Shown: in pieces, positions 1-7,411 of the stretch
How positions within the stretch are numbered: the first letter of the stretch is position 1
How the letters are laid out: every line of letters begins with the position of its first letter
Origin: Actinomycetota bacterium
Lineage (GTDB): Bacteria > Actinomycetota > Actinomycetes > S36-B12
DNA: 9,872 bases
NCBI GenBank assembly: GCA_027729865.1
Contig: JAQCBM010000054.1
Span: 1 to 9,872 of the forward strand
Direction of reading: 5' to 3'
The notes under the pieces: generated by a model
The model's database searches: none
What the model was told of the DNA's origin: nothing
The model's input: only the letters and a program-made list of their open reading frames with translations
Position numbers and translations under genes: made by a program

Positions 1-1242
1 CGCGGCGGTGTCGGACTCTTGCTGCGGTGCCGGCTGCTGGTCTGGGACAACCACCTTGTAGAAGGTGAGCGTCAACTGTTGCGGAGTCGCGAGTGCTCGA
101 ACGTCCAATACGCCGTTTTGAATCCCCGGTTGAATGAGCATTCTGTCGAGCAGGTAGTTGTCGTTGAGCCGAAAAACGATCGTGCTTCCCTCTCCGAAAT
201 TCGGCAAGATGTCGGAAGCCCAGTACGTGGCCGTCGAGTTTCCAGCCAATGCTTTGGCTGGTGATCCAAATCCAGTGGACGATGCCCTGATGGCGTCGTA
301 GGGAGCCGATTGACCGGCCGCTGGTGCGACCCAATAGGCAAGCGCACGAAAGGCGCTTGCACCGGCGTTGTAGATGGGATTGGGCTGCGGTGCGAGGAGG
401 ACGAACAGCAGGATGCCGACCACCAGCGCGATGAATCCCACCAGCGCCCAGTCCTTGCGTCTGGGGGGAGCTCGACCTTCGGATTCGTCTGCGGGCTTGT
501 CCTGGTCTTTTGCAGTAGCCCCCGCTGCTTGGGTGAAATCTAGCCCGCACCGCGCGCAGAAGTGGGCCGTAGGCTCGTTACGGAATCCGCACCGGCGACA
601 CGGAATCCCGTCCGCGGGACCCAGTCCACCGACTTGCGCAACAGCGATAGTCCGTTCAGTTGCCTGCAAAGTCCTGCTCGGCTCCTCGGATTGGACCTCG
701 TTGGGCACCTGCTCTGGTCGCACCAAACCGATTTCGTCATCTGGCGCCTTGACTGACTCAGACTCGTCTTCGGAGTTGTCCGGTGTGGATAGACGGGGCG
801 CCGGTTCATCGATGATCGGTCGCGCCCAGAACTTCCACCAAGGATCAGGGTTACCTCGCTTGACTCGCTTGCGGGACGGGCTTGAGACCCCGGCTTGCGT
901 GTCCGGTTCAAGTTCCGAGTCAACTGCCGGTGACTCGACATCCGACGGATGGGTCTCCTGACCTTCCATCGAGGAGGAATCCCGGAATTCACGCTGAACA
1001 TCGGGCGGTGCGTCCGATGTCGTGCCTTCCGCCGGCTGCTCGGGTCCTTCTGTGCTGTCGGTCGATTCGGGGTCGCCTTGTCCTAGCGGTTGACCAGAGC
1101 TGGTAACCGTTTCGCGGGGTGGAGGCATCCAGGGTGGATCACCGGCAAATTCAAGATAGGCGCCACATCCGGGACAGTAGGGAGTCCAGGAGGTTCTCGT
1201 ACCGCACCGCTGGCAGGTGATGCTGGTAGGCGTGTTGGTCAC
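1..1242 (-). CDS. Zinc-ribbon, single-span membrane protein with discoidin-like domain (CIS-associated), 3' end outside window
   Basis: The frame is open for 414 codons with no stop before the left edge, so the C-terminus is missing. It starts with GTG in a GTGA overlap (1239-1242) with the stop of the preceding baseplate gene. Two zinc ribbons are visible: CQRC/CPGC at residues 10-26 and CRRC/CARC at 215-232. Between them lies an acidic, probably disordered linker with one basic-aromatic island (about 122-144). A basic RRKD precedes one hydrophobic span at 265-284, predicting ribbons in the cytoplasm and the C-terminal part outside the membrane. Residues about 315-399 (TATYWASD, an FGEG turn, then alternating strands with an LDRMLIQPG-like segment) resemble the discoidin-like or 'NADase-type glycan-binding' fold seen after zinc ribbon and membrane span in actinobacterial proteins. 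Its place at the end of the baseplate genes suggests a membrane-docking or sensing partner of the injection particle. That role is inferred. Domain reading is good, function uncertain. Confidence 0.85.
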   Translation of the reverse strand, partial: MTNTPTSITCQRCGTRTSWTPYCPGCGAYLEFAGDPPWMPPPRETVTSSGQPLGQGDPESTDSTEGPEQPAEGTTSDAPPDVQREFRDSSSMEGQETHPSDVESPAVDSELEPDTQAGVSSPSRKRVKRGNPDPWWKFWARPIIDEPAPRLSTPDNSEDESESVKAPDDEIGLVRPEQVPNEVQSEEPSRTLQATERTIAVAQVGGLGPADGIPCRRCGFRNEPTAHFCARCGLDFTQAAGATAKDQDKPADESEGRAPPRRKDWALVGFIALVVGILLFVLLAPQPNPIYNAGASAFRALAYWVAPAAGQSAPYDAIRASSTGFGSPAKALAGNSTATYWASDILPNFGEGSTIVFRLNDNYLLDRMLIQPGIQNGVLDVRALATPQQLTLTFYKVVVPDQQPAPQQESDTAA

Positions 1243-1835
1243 GTCTCAACCGTGAGGACGAATTCGACATGTGCCGGTAAGACCGACTGCAACGCGTCTC
1301 GAATGTCGATTTCATTGACAGTAGAGCCATCGGTGGGGGTGAAGGTCACAGTCACCTTCGGTGCACTTGCTTCCGGCCAGGTAGAGGGGTCATTGAAGTC
1401 CCTGTCCGTTATGACCTCGCCGGAATCGCTGACTGAGCAAGAGCCACCGAAGAGTTCCGTGACGCGGTCGGCGATGCTTTTGGACGTCCCGCGCCATTGT
1501 GATCGAGCGACTGCGCTCCCTAGGGCTTGCCGTTTCATGGACGCGTTCCAGCCTTGCTCTTGCGAGACAAGCAACCAAGTGCTCATGTAGTCGACGAAGT
1601 CCATCGGAGCAAGATCGGGGTCGAGGTACGCGAAGTAGCAGTCCAGCGTTGAGATTATCGGTGCGAGGATCTCGTCGAATATCTCCAGGAAGATATTGGC
1701 CACCGGGTCGCCGGCGAGCATGGCTGGCGTGTAGTCCCGAAGCGGGAAAGGTGTCCGAAGACCGGGAACCAGTGCGCGGCTCGTTGGCTCGAACTCAGTT
1801 TGACGCTCGATGGGTGATCGGTATGTCCACCTCAT
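1239..1835 (-). CDS. Phage tail protein I-like baseplate protein (TIGR02242 family; Afp12/Cis12 position)
   Basis: This 198-residue protein has the core of the TIGR02242 'phage tail protein' family, related to P2 gpI. Residues about 39-130 read MLAGDP, then FDEILAPIISTLD, YLDPDLAP, DYMSTWLLV and a late RGTSKSIADRV segment ahead of a glycine pair. In the family these parts correspond to the short N-terminal helix, the 'LDP-LAP' signature and the 'RRGT' helix. Such proteins build the baseplate wedge next to the J/gp6-like protein, which is exactly the gene before it. The C-terminal part (about 150-198) looks like a beta domain (KVTVTFTP, VEFVLTVE). It starts with ATG in an ATGA overlap (1832-1835) with the upstream gene; a GAGG motif lies about 10 bases before the start. 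Length is normal for the actinobacterial form, much shorter than Afp12 of enterobacterial particles. Confidence 0.9.
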   Translation of the reverse strand: MRWTYRSPIERQTEFEPTSRALVPGLRTPFPLRDYTPAMLAGDPVANIFLEIFDEILAPIISTLDCYFAYLDPDLAPMDFVDYMSTWLLVSQEQGWNASMKRQALGSAVARSQWRGTSKSIADRVTELFGGSCSVSDSGEVITDRDFNDPSTWPEASAPKVTVTFTPTDGSTVNEIDIRDALQSVLPAHVEFVLTVET

Positions 1836-3769
1836 TGGCTGATGACCTCGAAGTCCGAGGGGAAGCTGTAGATCAAATCGTGGGGCTTGAGCGAGACCTT
1901 GTCGGTTGGCTCGGCTTTCACTCCCGACACGGCATCAATGGGGATGAGGCGGGCAACATCGACGTACAACAAACCGGGAACCTTCTGCAGCACGCTGTAG
2001 ATGTCGCCAACCGAGAGATCCCTGCCGAAGGGCCATCCATCGCCGCCGTAGCCGCCGTACAGCGGGTGAAGGAATTGAGCAATAGCGGCGTCCGCTGCGC
2101 TAAGGACTTGCTCCTCGTCTGCGGAAACGTGCAGGGCAACGCGAGCGGCTACGGATATCCCCAAGTATCGGGGCGGCTCTATTCTCACGGTCGTTCCTAC
2201 GAGCCGCCGCTCGTCGATGAACTTCTTGACGCTGTCCAGTGTTTCGTTCCGAGGCCGTAGCAACTCGAAGGGGACCCTTCCGGGTTGGATGTCGGGAACC
2301 ACAAGAACGAGCACGGTCCCAGGGCTGCCGAAATCAGCTCCGTTCAGGCATTTGGTTCGAACCAATGACGGTGACGCCTGTTGGGTAAGGAGTTCGAAGT
2401 CTGCCGCACTTACTGCACGGTTCCGTGCCCGGACATTTATGGCAGCGCGGGCTTTGAGATCGTCAATGCTCTCGGCATCGACACCACCCACCGCGGGATG
2501 GATGTTCTTGACTTTGGTGATGAAGGGGATGCTCGTCCGAAGAAGGCGAAGGGATCCGGAGTCTACGTTTCCGACAACGCCACCACCGGCCCGGTAGAGC
2601 GGGACTCGTAGGTTGCTTCCCGAAGGAGGTGTGGCTCCGTAGTTCCGGGTAGATCCGTCAGGTAGGCGCACCATCGGACCGAATCGCAGTTCCCCCGAAA
2701 TGTTATCCAAAGTGAAGATCTTCTCGCTTGGTCCACGGTTGGCGAAGGTCTCCACACGAGTCCACTTCTCCCATCCGTCCGGCGTACTGACTTCCAAGAC
2801 CAGGTCCTCTTGTCCGGCGATCAGGGGTATCCGATTCAAGGCGAAGGATTCGCCCGGCGTACCAGCAGTTCGACCGAGCATCTCACCTTTGATGATCTGG
2901 CAGTGAGTAGCGGGGACGAAGCCGCCGATCGTTTCGGCTGCCATGGAACGAATTTTCGGAGATTCCTTGTATTCCGGTTGATCTCCTTGCGTTTCTGTGA
3001 CCCGCACCCTCAACCATGATGCGGTCAATCCATTGAGGGAGTTCTCTCGTTGTTCGCCTATGGAAAGTTCCACCGTTCCTTTCCTGTTGAAGCCACCTGT
3101 TGTGTCAAGGAGGCATTCGACAGGTTCCCAGGACCTACCGTTCCAGGCATCGAATGCACGTGGTGGTCGTTTGGGGTCGACACCGATTCCTTCGATTCGT
3201 GAGTCAACCGTTAGGCGAATGATGCAATTCGAGGCGGGCTTGTTCAAACCGATGAAGAAGGCATCACCGACAGCGGGGACGTCAGAGAAGCACTCGACAT
3301 CTTCTGAGGTCTTGTCGGTGATGTCGACTACTTTGAAAGCGCCGCCGACTGGTTGTGTGAGCGCTGAGGTGATGGACGTGCTTACGAGAACCATTTCACG
3401 GTCGGTCGTAAATGACACCGGTGGATCTTCACCTCGACGCACAGTGGAGATGACCGTGCTCGCAGGGACCAAGATGTCCGTACTCTGGGCAACTGCCAGC
3501 GAAAATTGCATGGTCGTGTAGGCCGCCGCCGGCGGGCGCAGGGTTTCGCCCAGGAAATCCAGGAATTTGATCCAGTGCAGATCGGGTACCTTGTTGAGAC
3601 GGAAGACCAGTTGGTCGACCATGTAAGCGAAGGTCTCGATGAGTGTGACGCCAGGATCGGCGACGTTATTGTCCGTCCATTCGGGAGCGCGTTGCTGCAG
3701 GAGTCGCTTGGCTTCATCGACGAAGTCTTGGAAAGCACGATCATCAAGATTCGGGGACGGAAGACTCAT
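1832..3769 (-). CDS. Baseplate J/gp6-like protein of contractile injection system (Afp11/Cis11-like)
   Basis: This 645-residue protein matches the 'putative baseplate assembly protein' family, the J/gp6-like wedge component that forms the ring around the spike and triggers sheath contraction. The N-terminus is characteristic: LPSPNLDDRAFQDFVDEA (3-20), PEWTDNNVADPGVTLIETFA (29-48), then VFRLNKVPD and RPPAAA near 80. The middle (about 90-420) is a set of beta-rich segments including a GGGVVGNV turn. The gpJ core follows from about 428, with GGVDAESIDDLKARA, AVSAADFELL, a VLVVPD strand and a C-terminal GDIYSVLQKVPGLLYVD segment. It starts with ATG in an ATGA overlap (3766-3769) behind a strong AGGAGG site. 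It is intact and of ordinary length. No PAAR gene separates it from the gp25-like gene. Confidence 0.95.
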   Translation of the reverse strand: MSLPSPNLDDRAFQDFVDEAKRLLQQRAPEWTDNNVADPGVTLIETFAYMVDQLVFRLNKVPDLHWIKFLDFLGETLRPPAAAYTTMQFSLAVAQSTDILVPASTVISTVRRGEDPPVSFTTDREMVLVSTSITSALTQPVGGAFKVVDITDKTSEDVECFSDVPAVGDAFFIGLNKPASNCIIRLTVDSRIEGIGVDPKRPPRAFDAWNGRSWEPVECLLDTTGGFNRKGTVELSIGEQRENSLNGLTASWLRVRVTETQGDQPEYKESPKIRSMAAETIGGFVPATHCQIIKGEMLGRTAGTPGESFALNRIPLIAGQEDLVLEVSTPDGWEKWTRVETFANRGPSEKIFTLDNISGELRFGPMVRLPDGSTRNYGATPPSGSNLRVPLYRAGGGVVGNVDSGSLRLLRTSIPFITKVKNIHPAVGGVDAESIDDLKARAAINVRARNRAVSAADFELLTQQASPSLVRTKCLNGADFGSPGTVLVLVVPDIQPGRVPFELLRPRNETLDSVKKFIDERRLVGTTVRIEPPRYLGISVAARVALHVSADEEQVLSAADAAIAQFLHPLYGGYGGDGWPFGRDLSVGDIYSVLQKVPGLLYVDVARLIPIDAVSGVKAEPTDKVSLKPHDLIYSFPSDFEVISQ

Positions 3770-4176
3770 GACCCCTCCTGCTCAGGGATAAGGTAGAACG
3801 GAACGAGTAGGTTGCGTACATCGTAGGAATGCTTGATTCGGTACTTCACGGTAATCTGGGCTAGAGTGTTGCCTTCAAGAAATTCGACGTCGACTCCCAA
3901 GATATCCGCCCTGGTCTCCCAACGCTGAAGCGAACTTGTGACGAGGAGCTGGATGCGTGTTCGTAGTTCTGGAGAGGCGGAGTTGAAGACGAGGTCGTGG
4001 ATGCCGCATCCAAAGTCCGGACGCATGGGCCGTTCCCCGTACGCAGTCCCGACAATCAGTGCGATTGACCGCTCGATGTTCGCGGCGCCTTTGACCATGC
4101 CCAGGCTGCCCCGCGAATCTAGCGTGAGTGGAAACGCGATTCCCCGGCCTACGAAGTCCTGCATACTGGCGATCAC
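3766..4176 (-). CDS. gp25-like baseplate wedge protein (Afp9-like)
   Basis: This 136-residue protein is a gp25/GPW family (lysozyme-like fold, non-catalytic) baseplate wedge protein. In contractile particles it links the baseplate wedge to the first sheath ring. It shows the family pattern: FVGRGIAFPL near the N-terminus (8-17), an IERSIALIVGTAYGERPMRPDFGCGIHDLVF stretch at 34-64 containing the signature GER-M-P-FG-G, and a C-terminal beta strand pair. The annotated GTG start overlaps the spike stop as GTGA (4173-4176). An ATG four codons later (4162-4164) is an alternative start and fits family alignments about equally well. Neither has a clear ribosome binding site, only a G-run just before the GTG, so translation may depend on coupling with the spike gene. 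Length is normal for the family. Confidence 0.94.
   Translation of the reverse strand: MIASMQDFVGRGIAFPLTLDSRGSLGMVKGAANIERSIALIVGTAYGERPMRPDFGCGIHDLVFNSASPELRTRIQLLVTSSLQRWETRADILGVDVEFLEGNTLAQITVKYRIKHSYDVRNLLVPFYLIPEQEGS
3774..3779 (-). promoter_or_regulatory. Ribosome binding site (AGGAGG) for the J-like baseplate gene
   Basis: AGGAGG on the minus strand ends four bases before the ATG at 3769 and lies inside the end of the gp25-like gene. It is the strongest Shine-Dalgarno site in the window and fixes the start of the J-like protein. It suggests that this gene can recruit ribosomes by itself, despite the ATGA overlap. Confidence 0.75.
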
Positions 4177-6011
4177 GCCCCCAAGTTCACGATGCCGCCG
4201 GACACGTCGATAGCTGGGGCGATCAGGCTTATGTCCCCGCTTGCTTCCACGTTCACTGATGTCCCGGCCAAACTGAGTTCTCCAGCCGCCGTGAGTTCCA
4301 GGGCACCTTCGGCGGATACGGATACGTCGCCCTCCCCATTGATGGTGACTTCTGCCGCGTTGACGAGCACCGTTCCCTCGGAGTTGACCGTTACATCGGA
4401 GGCACTAGTGATAACGATGGGTTGCTCTTCGATCGTCATGATCTCTATCCCAGTCTCGGGGGAGAGGCGAACCTTGCAGGATGCACCGAAGGTCGTTTGG
4501 ACTGTCAAGGATGTATTTTCCGGACTGTCGTTGAAAATGAGTTGATGGCCGTCGCGCGAGGTGAAGGCACGAATCATCGGGGCACCCTCCACCACTTCAG
4601 CGAAGGGAATACCTCCCCTACGATCTTGGCTGTAGAGCCCGCCGATCACGTAGGGCGAGTTGAGTTGACCGTTTTCAAAGGCAACTAGAACCTCGTCTGT
4701 CGGTTCGGGGATGATCTGCCAGCCCAAGCCTTCCCCAGCACCACTTTGGACGACGCGTGCCCATGGGCTGACATAGCTCTCTGAGAGCCATGGAAAGCTC
4801 AGGAGGACGCGACCCATGGCTTCGGGATCTTCGGTGTCGGTGACGATGGCCGAGTAGACCCCGGTGAGCTTTGACGTCACAACTGCCGCATCCTGGAGTC
4901 CGGCCAGTGTTCGATCCTCCAGCCCTGAGCAGACTATGGATGTCCGGTAGCCGTTCAGTGTGGGTACGAACGTATGGGTACTCGAAGTGATGGTGTACTC
5001 GCCGGTGAGCATTCCGGCATTGGCAAGACTGATGGGCCTATTGGGCATGATCGAGGGGTTTCCACGCATCTCTATCTCAATATTCGCGTAGGCACCGGAC
5101 AGTCGTGCCGCCAGTCCCTCTGACGCAGATTCGGTAGCGGCCTCGTTGCTGGCCAGGCTTTGCAGGCGGATGAACTGATTCGCGCCACCGAGCTCGGCTC
5201 CGAGTTCCTCGGGCATGACAGCATTCACCGAAGTATCGGAGACAGTGGGTGCTTCTCCGAGGGAAGGAAGTCCAAGGGACTGATTCCATCCGCGTGCCGA
5301 AGAAGCCGCCGTGATACCCGAACCTGATACGGACGCTTCAAGGTTGATGATCCGTTCATCGCCGATAGAGAAAGACAAAGGTAAAGGATCGATGCCCACC
5401 GGTGGAGGGGCGGTTTCAGCAGGAGTCGTTGGTCCGAAGTGAAGTGTTGGCGTTCCGGTCAGGGGATTAACGGCGATGTTGACGACGTAGCCGATTTCCT
5501 TGGCCAGGCGAACGAGGAAGTCCCAGTACGTCTCGTTTGCTTGAACAACCATTTCGTGAACGACCGGATGCGGCACCGCTTCCGTAACGATGGCGTGCTC
5601 GAGGCCAATTGCTTCGGCTACCTCGCTGTAGGTCATCATCGGATAGCCCATGGTCTTTTGACCGTGCAGGAGGCGGTGGCTGGCATCGTAGGCACGTACG
5701 ACGCTTAACTTCCCACCCGTATTCTCGAACTGGATCTCCAGAGTCTCCACTTGCCCGATGAAGATAGCCTCACCGGCGGCATCATCACCCGTGACTGCAC
5801 GGATCTCTACGAGATTCCCGATCTCCAAGCCGCACTCGAGTGGAATCGTCAAATCCGGATCCAAGAATTCGATCTCGCACGCAGACGGAAGGTTGATCTG
5901 AGATTCGACTTCCACGCGTCGAATCTGGTTAGCGAACTTGGGCAGCAGCGGAATATCGTCGACAAAGACCCGAAGGACCAGGTCGGATGTGGTTCCACCG
6001 TCGACGGACAC
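4173..6011 (-). CDS. VgrG-like spike protein (Afp8/Pvc8/Cis8-like, gp27-gp5 fusion)
   Basis: This 612-residue protein is the central spike of the particle. Residues about 1-370 form the gp27-like hub (FVDDIPLLPKF, EIEFLDPD, IGNLVEIRA, then an ETYWDFLVRLAKEIGYVV helix typical of phage late-control/VgrG hubs). Residues 381-462 are the OB-fold (YSAIVTDTEDPEAMGRVLLSFPW, PWARV, PEPTDEVLVAFENG, PYVIGGLYS). From about 530 to the end, short repeats of about eight residues (VTVNSEGT, VTINGEGD, VSVSAEGA, LSLAGTSV, ISLIAPAI) form the triple-stranded beta-helix needle. No effector or PAAR extension follows; the chain ends at VNLGA. It starts with GTG at 6009-6011, five bases after the upstream stop; the only binding-site candidate is an AGG about nine bases upstream, inside the upstream stop region. 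A TTA leucine codon is present at 5706-5708. Confidence 0.95.
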   Translation of the reverse strand: MSVDGGTTSDLVLRVFVDDIPLLPKFANQIRRVEVESQINLPSACEIEFLDPDLTIPLECGLEIGNLVEIRAVTGDDAAGEAIFIGQVETLEIQFENTGGKLSVVRAYDASHRLLHGQKTMGYPMMTYSEVAEAIGLEHAIVTEAVPHPVVHEMVVQANETYWDFLVRLAKEIGYVVNIAVNPLTGTPTLHFGPTTPAETAPPPVGIDPLPLSFSIGDERIINLEASVSGSGITAASSARGWNQSLGLPSLGEAPTVSDTSVNAVMPEELGAELGGANQFIRLQSLASNEAATESASEGLAARLSGAYANIEIEMRGNPSIMPNRPISLANAGMLTGEYTITSSTHTFVPTLNGYRTSIVCSGLEDRTLAGLQDAAVVTSKLTGVYSAIVTDTEDPEAMGRVLLSFPWLSESYVSPWARVVQSGAGEGLGWQIIPEPTDEVLVAFENGQLNSPYVIGGLYSQDRRGGIPFAEVVEGAPMIRAFTSRDGHQLIFNDSPENTSLTVQTTFGASCKVRLSPETGIEIMTIEEQPIVITSASDVTVNSEGTVLVNAAEVTINGEGDVSVSAEGALELTAAGELSLAGTSVNVEASGDISLIAPAIDVSGGIVNLGA

Positions 6012-6016
6012 GTCTA

Positions 6017-7408
6017 CTACCTGGTCTTGCCGTTGTTCGTGGCGATGCCCGACTTGGATGTCGGACGACCGGATTCTCCCCGGCGGGGAAGTGCCGCCTT
6101 GTCTGGAACGATCAGCGTGCTACCGGGCCGCACGCGAAGCGGGTCGCAGATTCCATTGGCGTCAGCGATATCTCGCCAATGCGAGGGCTTGTGGTAGGCG
6201 CGGAAGGCCAAGTGAGCGAGTTGATCGCCGTCGAAAACCTCGAGTTGTTGTCGGCCGACGTCTCCACCGGAGGTCGGATTCTGCGCCTCGAGGGAGGTCG
6301 GATATTGCGTAATCTTGATATGGCCGGTGGCTCGCGTAGGTTCGCCCACGTTATTGAAGCGAACGAATTCCGTGCTGACGTCCTCCACGTAACTCACGGG
6401 TGAGACGAAATTTCCCCACAGGAGTACGACGAGTGGTGCCGTCCCGATTCCTGCGAGTGCCAGGACTGCATCGACTTCGCACAATGCCAGGAGACGCTCT
6501 ACATCCGGCAGGACGCTCTCACCCTCCGAAGCACCACCTTGGCCCTGGTCGACGCTGGCTCCATCGAGGGTGAAGTCGAACTCGATGTGCATGGGCTGGG
6601 TTCCGAGCCAGTTAACGGGCCCAGAGCCCTCAGCGGACGGCGAGTTGTTGATGCGCCAATCAGCCGACTTGGAGATGCTCACGCTCGAAGGAGGAACCCA
6701 GAAGGTGATGGCAGGGAAGTTGCCGAGCGTTGAGTTGGCAGCGGCTGCATTCGCGGCGCTCTCTGCCGATAGGGCCGTTGAACTCATATAGGCAGCAGCG
6801 TCACCGCCGGGGGTCCAACTGGTGATGGCCGAGAGAGCACTTGCGACTCCTGACACGCCCCCGGGAAGTACCACAAGTTTGAAGGGTTGAACCGATTCCG
6901 CGCTATCGATACCTGGCGCGAGACTGCCGCTTTCGGCAAAGCCCGAATGTGAGAACGTAAGCGTCTCGGTGATTCGCGGTGGTGTCTCCGCGGATGGAAC
7001 CGCAACGAAATCGGGCTGAGTCCAAGACACCGGGTAGGCGTTCCGGAAGTTGTACGTCGCCTGCTGCATTGACCCTTGGACGTCAAGGTAGTTGACGGTG
7101 ATGGAGACGGTCGATGGTCCGAGTTGCTCAGCAGCTGAGAACCACTGTGCGATCCATCCGGATTGATTCGCCGTCCATGGTCGAGTGAGAGTTACGTTCC
7201 CATAATCCAGCGATCCCACCATCTGGAATCTGCTGCGGTTATATCCACCGGCCTTGAGGTCCTGGGCAGCGAGATTCACGGATCCGAGTGAGAGTGACTG
7301 CCAATTCGCTCCGAGTGTTTGATCGGAAGAAACGATATCCACGCTAATCGAGAAGCCGACGAAGTTCGTCGCGGTGTAGTCGGAGTTGAATGGAGCGGGG
7401 CTTGACAT
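6017..7408 (-). CDS. Fused tail-tube-like and LysM (Afp7/gp53-like) baseplate protein
   Basis: This 463-residue protein appears to combine two parts that are usually separate. Residues about 8-165 follow the tail-tube (T4 gp19-like) family: NFVGFSISVDIV, a KAGGYNRSRFQMVGSLDYGNVTLTRPW segment, SGWIAQWF, VSITVNYLD, ATYNFRNAYPVSWTQPDF and ITETLTFSHSGF at the end. An Ala/Ser-rich linker follows (about 195-230). Residues about 233-435 match the Afp7-like adaptor: ITFWVPPSSVSISKSADW, a hydrophobic VLALAGIGTAPLVVLLWG segment with the FVRFNNVGEPTRATGHIKI pattern, and a LysM-type module at 387-435 (LEVFDGDQLAHLAFRAYHKPSHWRDIADANG...PGSTLIVPD). A basic tail ends the chain. LysM adaptors of this type clamp tube and spike in the baseplate. 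Its place just before the spike gene is the normal Afp7 site. An AGAGGA site precedes the ATG by seven bases. Confidence 0.9.
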   Translation of the reverse strand: MSSPAPFNSDYTATNFVGFSISVDIVSSDQTLGANWQSLSLGSVNLAAQDLKAGGYNRSRFQMVGSLDYGNVTLTRPWTANQSGWIAQWFSAAEQLGPSTVSITVNYLDVQGSMQQATYNFRNAYPVSWTQPDFVAVPSAETPPRITETLTFSHSGFAESGSLAPGIDSAESVQPFKLVVLPGGVSGVASALSAITSWTPGGDAAAYMSSTALSAESAANAAAANSTLGNFPAITFWVPPSSVSISKSADWRINNSPSAEGSGPVNWLGTQPMHIEFDFTLDGASVDQGQGGASEGESVLPDVERLLALCEVDAVLALAGIGTAPLVVLLWGNFVSPVSYVEDVSTEFVRFNNVGEPTRATGHIKITQYPTSLEAQNPTSGGDVGRQQLEVFDGDQLAHLAFRAYHKPSHWRDIADANGICDPLRVRPGSTLIVPDKAALPRRGESGRPTSKSGIATNNGKTR

Positions 7409-7411
7409 GGC

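Noticed and set aside
374..961. A 195-codon plus-strand frame opposite the zinc-ribbon gene
   Set aside because: Its product is Ser/Arg/Gly-rich with no domain pattern, and it lies antisense to a well-supported gene. It is the expected mirror of GC-biased codons.
540..1001. A 153-codon minus-strand frame that could be read as a separate small gene
   Set aside because: It lies inside the zinc-ribbon membrane protein gene in another frame. Its product is Arg/Ser-rich without any recognisable domain, whereas the enclosing frame has two zinc ribbons, a membrane span and coupling to the upstream gene.
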